Shown here in pieces: positions 60,822 to 64,000 of a stretch of DNA of 64,000 nt. The stretch lies in NCBI RefSeq assembly GCF_030409835.1, contig NZ_JAUFQO010000004.1, positions 682,001-746,000 on the forward strand, written 5' to 3'. The stretch's first letter is position 1. Each line of letters begins with the position of its first letter. This stretch comes from Lutimonas halocynthiae (GTDB lineage Bacteria > Bacteroidota > Bacteroidia > Flavobacteriales > Flavobacteriaceae). The translations under genes were made by a program, and so were the position numbers. The notes under the pieces are model-generated. The model was not told where the DNA came from. It ran no database searches and saw nothing but the letters and a program-made list of their open reading frames with translations.

Positions 60822-62528
60822 TTATAACTTCCCTGCTTTGATTTGCTTGTCTGCATAATCTACAGCCCTGGCAGTTAAAGCTATATAAGTAATACTTGGG
60901 TTTTGCGTCCCTGAACTGGCCATACAGGCTCCGTCAGTCACAAACACGTTGGGTACATCATGCATCTGATTCCATTTATTCAAAACACTAGTCTTGGGGT
61001 CTCTCCCCATTCTAGCCGTCCCCATCTCATGGATGCAGGCTCCGGGCGCCGTTTTACTATTATAAGTTTGAATGTTCTCACAACCTGAAGCTTCAAGCAT
61101 TTCAACGGCACATTTTATAGCATCCTCACGCATTTTTAACTCATTCTCTCTTAACTCTGCATCAAAAGTAATCATGGGTATTCCGTGTTTGTCTTTTTTA
61201 TCAAAATTCAGGAACATTTTATTATCATGATGGGGCAGAATTTCACCGAAGGCAGTCATGCCCAGCCAATAATCTCCAGGCTTAAATATTTCATTTTTCA
61301 ATTCCTCTCCAAGGAGGCCTTCAGGATTGTTTTTGGCCCTATTTATTGACCCTTGATAACCAAAACCCCTTAAGTAGTTTTTCTCTTCTGAAGTCTCATT
61401 AATATTGCTAAACCTCGGAATATAAAAACCAACAGGTTTTCTTCCTTTATAGTATTTGTCTTCAAAACCAGGCATTTTTGCATAAACACCCATTCCGTAA
61501 TGATGGTCCATCATATTATGACCTAACTCCCCACTCCTATTCCCTAAACCGTTAGGGAAGGTTTCAGAACGGCTATTTAATAAAATAGCGGTTGTACCCA
61601 CTGTACTTGCATTACAGAATATGATTCGCGCATTAAATACGATTTCTTCGCCAGTTTCACCGTCAATAATTCTAACACCTGAAGCTTTTTTAGATTTCTG
61701 ATCATATACAATCTCAGCAACAATACTGTTGGCACGGATGGTCAAATTACCCGTTTCTTCAGCCACGGGTATGGTAGACGAAACACTACTGAAATAGCCA
61801 CCAAATGGGCATCCTCTCCAACACCTGTTCCTACTCTGACACTGCCCTCTTGGCCCTTTATGAATTTCAGGGTCATAGCTTGTTAAATGAGCAACCCTTC
61901 CTGGTGTAATCACTCTCTCCGGGTATACCTTAGCCACTTCTTCTCTAAAGTGTTGTTCAGCGCAATTAAGCGGAAAAGGTGGTAAAAACTTCCCGTCAGG
62001 AACTTGCTTTAACCCTTCATTCTGACCACTCACACCTACGAAGGTTTCAACCTTATCATACCAGGGTTCAATGTCTTTATATCGAATGGGCCAGTCAACT
62101 CCGATGCCCTCTTTTTTGTTTGCTTCAAAGTCAAGATCACTCCAACGGTAGCAGTGTTTTCCCCATGTGATCGATCTCCCTCCTACATGGTGCCCTCGAA
62201 TCCAATCAAATCGTTTGACCTCATCGTAAGAATAATCACTGTCCTTATTTACCCAGTGCTTATTGTCTTCATTGACCCACCAGTTTAATCTGTTTTGCTG
62301 AAAATAATGCTCTTCCTTCTCTTTGTCAGGAACTCGATTTTGATTTGGCAGTTCCCACGGATCTTTAGTAGCAGTGGGATAATCCCCATGTTTCACCATC
62401 CTCCCTCTTTCTAACATCAGTGTTTTATATCCTTTTGTACACAACTCCATGGCCGCATAACCTCCGCTTATACCTGAACCAATTACAATGGCATCAAATG
62501 TATTTTCTGTTGCTTTATCTGAACTCAT
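60822..62528 (-). CDS. GMC-family FAD-dependent oxidoreductase
   Basis: A 568-residue flavoprotein, probably periplasmic as a partner of the TAT-exported subunit. FAD-binding 'DAIVIGSGISGGYAAMEL' near residue 10 (ATG at 62528), 'RGHHVGGRSITWG' and C-terminal 'HEMGTARMGRDP' with 'NPSITYIAL' hold the flavin contacts and the catalytic His/Asn of GMC enzymes. A Cys cluster 'NRCWRGCPFGG' is present. The start overlaps the small-subunit stop as ATGA, hence coupled. Family members oxidise gluconate or other sugars and alcohols; no cytochrome subunit is in view. Confidence 0.86.
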   Translation of the reverse strand: MSSDKATENTFDAIVIGSGISGGYAAMELCTKGYKTLMLERGRMVKHGDYPTATKDPWELPNQNRVPDKEKEEHYFQQNRLNWWVNEDNKHWVNKDSDYSYDEVKRFDWIRGHHVGGRSITWGKHCYRWSDLDFEANKKEGIGVDWPIRYKDIEPWYDKVETFVGVSGQNEGLKQVPDGKFLPPFPLNCAEQHFREEVAKVYPERVITPGRVAHLTSYDPEIHKGPRGQCQSRNRCWRGCPFGGYFSSVSSTIPVAEETGNLTIRANSIVAEIVYDQKSKKASGVRIIDGETGEEIVFNARIIFCNASTVGTTAILLNSRSETFPNGLGNRSGELGHNMMDHHYGMGVYAKMPGFEDKYYKGRKPVGFYIPRFSNINETSEEKNYLRGFGYQGSINRAKNNPEGLLGEELKNEIFKPGDYWLGMTAFGEILPHHDNKMFLNFDKKDKHGIPMITFDAELRENELKMREDAIKCAVEMLEASGCENIQTYNSKTAPGACIHEMGTARMGRDPKTSVLNKWNQMHDVPNVFVTDGACMASSGTQNPSITYIALTARAVDYADKQIKAGKL

Positions 62529-63067
62529 AGTGCCCATGCTTTTCCACCTACTGATTCCAATGAAATGCAAGGTTCGTATACCCCTGGTACCGGTAAATAA
62601 TTTAAATAATTTTTCGCTACTTCCTCTGTTGACAAATAATAGGCAACTGCTTGTTGTTTGAGGCCAATAAGTCCTGATTTTGCTTCCTGCTCGCTTTCCT
62701 CTTTTGAACTTATTAAATTTTTAAAGCTATCAGCATTCATCCCTGAGGCAGCATAATCATTTAAGGCTGTGAATTTCTCAGTAAATTCATTCTTTTCATC
62801 ATTACTGTATACCTGACCAACCATGTTGTCAATAATTTGATGTACTCCCACCTCTACAGCAGAAGGGCTGTCTGTTTTGGGAAGAATGATGTCCAGCATT
62901 TCAATTAGTGATGAGAAATCCTTCTCATTAAAATATTGCAATTGATAATCTGAATCTTTTACGGCTTCTACTTTTTGACAAGCGGTCAATAGTGAACTTG
63001 ACAAGGGCACGGTTAAGGCAGCTCCTGTTGCCATCGTTACCAATTTGATCAATTCTCTTCTTTTCAT
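62525..63067 (-). CDS. Gluconate 2-dehydrogenase subunit 3 family protein (TAT signal)
   Basis: A 180-residue small subunit with a twin-arginine signal ('MKRRELIKLVTMATGAALTV') and a Cys ('LLTACQK') that might also be lipidated. The mature part 'IEMLDIILPKTDSPSAVEVG' and 'GLKQQAVAYYLSTEEVAKNY' fit the gluconate 2-dehydrogenase subunit 3 family, which carries the folded GMC partner out of the cytosol. Its stop overlaps the GMC start by ATGA. Confidence 0.84.
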   Translation of the reverse strand: MKRRELIKLVTMATGAALTVPLSSSLLTACQKVEAVKDSDYQLQYFNEKDFSSLIEMLDIILPKTDSPSAVEVGVHQIIDNMVGQVYSNDEKNEFTEKFTALNDYAASGMNADSFKNLISSKEESEQEAKSGLIGLKQQAVAYYLSTEEVAKNYLNYLPVPGVYEPCISLESVGGKAWAL

Positions 63068-63250
63068 TTATTGATGTTTGAAATCCCTCAAAAAAAGGTG
63101 TTTTTTTGTATCAAAGCAAGATACACATTATACTCAAAACATCAAACTGGTCAATTTAATAGGTTATTTACCCTTATCAGAGTATTACCTGGTCAGAAAC
63201 TAAGAACTAGACCAGCCTTTCACGAAAACTACTTGGGAGGCCGTCAAATA

Positions 63251-63973
63251 CTAATTTGCATTGATGATTTTTCCTGAACCTGAAATATTAGAATCAATCG
63301 TTGGGTTTCCTTTGTAACTGACTATTCCGGAGCCATCGATATCAACCTTTAATCTGATATTTGCCGTAACATCACAATCTGCACTTCCAACGATATTTAT
63401 GATCACCTGATCAGCTTCTACCGGAAATCCGTCAAAAGAACCTGAGCCAATAATTTCAACATCCAAGCTTTCAATGTCTTCGAATTCTTCTTTAGCATTA
63501 ACATGGCCTGAACCTTCAATCTCAACGACAAGATTTGCACATCCATCATTTTCATCTAATTGAATGTTCCCAGAACCGATGATTCCTAAATAGACGTTTT
63601 CTACACTTGTGAAATCATTGATCAAAATATCTCCTGAACCTTCTATACTTGCCCGATTGAGCATTGGGATTACAATATTAAATGTCAAATCAGCATTTTT
63701 ATAACTTCCATCTTTTAATTTGACCTTCCAGATACCATTGCTCACACTAGTTTCTACTCTTTCAATGATATTAGCGTGCCCTGTCACTTCTATTTTTTGT
63801 TCAGCGCCTTCTAAAATGATTATATCCATAGAACCTATGGCTTCAATGCCTGAAAAATCCTGTAAAGTTAATTCCTCAGTAACAATCGGGCCTTCTCCTG
63901 TGTAGGTTTCATCGTCATCACATGAGACAATAAATAAGGCGATGAAGATTGAAAATAAAATTGCTTTTTTCAT
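63251..63973 (-). CDS. Head-GIN domain (DUF2807) lipoprotein
   Basis: A 240-residue lipoprotein (lipobox 'LFIVSC', then 'DDDETY'). The mature part is the beta-helical auto-transporter-adhesin-like head GIN domain, with repeats 'GSMDIIILEG', 'GSGDILIND', 'GSGNIQLDEN', 'GSGHVNAKE', 'GSGSFDGFP' and 'GSGIVSYKGN', a Gly-Ser-Gly in each rung. Function is unknown, but such proteins are abundant in Bacteroidota. The gap 63068-63250 holds nothing recognisable. Confidence 0.85.
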   Translation of the reverse strand: MKKAILFSIFIALFIVSCDDDETYTGEGPIVTEELTLQDFSGIEAIGSMDIIILEGAEQKIEVTGHANIIERVETSVSNGIWKVKLKDGSYKNADLTFNIVIPMLNRASIEGSGDILINDFTSVENVYLGIIGSGNIQLDENDGCANLVVEIEGSGHVNAKEEFEDIESLDVEIIGSGSFDGFPVEADQVIINIVGSADCDVTANIRLKVDIDGSGIVSYKGNPTIDSNISGSGKIINAN

Positions 63974-64000
63974 GATTTGAATTAATAAAGATTCTATTTA

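Noticed and set aside
1-64000. tRNA, rRNA, CRISPR, integrase or insertion sequences
   Set aside because: No cloverleaf, repeat-spacer array, rRNA-like stretch or transposase motif was seen on either strand. Reading by eye may miss a divergent small RNA.

Overview
The window reads as chromosome of a low-GC Bacteroidota, most likely a marine-type member of the Flavobacteriaceae. The basis is: several secreted proteins ending in the type IX secretion (T9SS) sorting domain, -7 boxes of the TAnnTTTG type instead of sigma70 boxes, few Shine-Dalgarno sequences, many short lipoproteins (Cys followed by acidic or small residues), and genes typical of this group (MMPL plus LolA-like pair, Y_Y_Y sensor regulator, DUF2721, head-GIN protein). 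The family-level placement is inference. I saw no rRNA, tRNA, insertion sequence, CRISPR array or phage gene.

Layout. 1-5.4 kb: end of an ergothioneine pair (egtB fragment, egtD), a hexapeptide acetyltransferase, and an MMPL exporter with its LolA-like partner. 5.4-12.2 kb: START-domain protein and sulfotransferase, small secreted proteins including a tandem duplicate pair, an ABC exporter, and a Gfo/Idh/MocA oxidoreductase. 12.2-17 kb: fasciclin and PepSY-like secreted proteins that share an unusual promoter element, small genes, an SDR, and a universal stress protein. 17-32 kb: mostly minus-strand envelope genes (PhoX-type T9SS protein, M81 lipoprotein, collagen-like lipoprotein, beta-barrel, sugar isomerase-like protein, MscS channel, small membrane proteins).

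32.3-41.6 kb is the most distinctive region. Three TPR-TM-class III nucleotidyl cyclases alternate with three paralogous small secreted proteins or lipoproteins that share a C-terminal 'Y-x-IDP' signature. They are followed by a DUF5706/PycTM-like three-helix membrane protein and an HD-domain hydrolase. In related bacteria the last two are, from memory, one fused protein. All three cyclases keep the metal, adenine-specifying and transition-state residues, so they are predicted to make cAMP. The same locus, and the small-gene/USP locus at 15-17 kb, carry FNR/CRP-type dyads (TTGATnnnnATCAA). In three promoters two dyads lie exactly 22 bp apart, with a TAnnTT box exactly 22 nt further on. I propose one regulon, perhaps a cyclic-nucleotide or low-oxygen circuit, linking a new two-member protein family, a USP, and the PycTM/HD pair.

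41.7-50.5 kb: a beta-glucan (laminarin-type) locus. A hybrid Y_Y_Y/LuxR regulator faces a GH5-CBM6 T9SS enzyme, a glycan-binding lipoprotein and a GH16 glucanase. The divergent intergenic region carries three TGACGTA heptamers at 11 and 21 bp offsets, a likely operator. 50.5-64 kb: assorted envelope and redox genes (serine hydrolase, cyclophilin, cyclase-family hydrolase, flavodoxin-like protein, bestrophin, ChaN-like protein, porin-like protein, SDR, GMC dehydrogenase with its small subunit, head-GIN lipoprotein).
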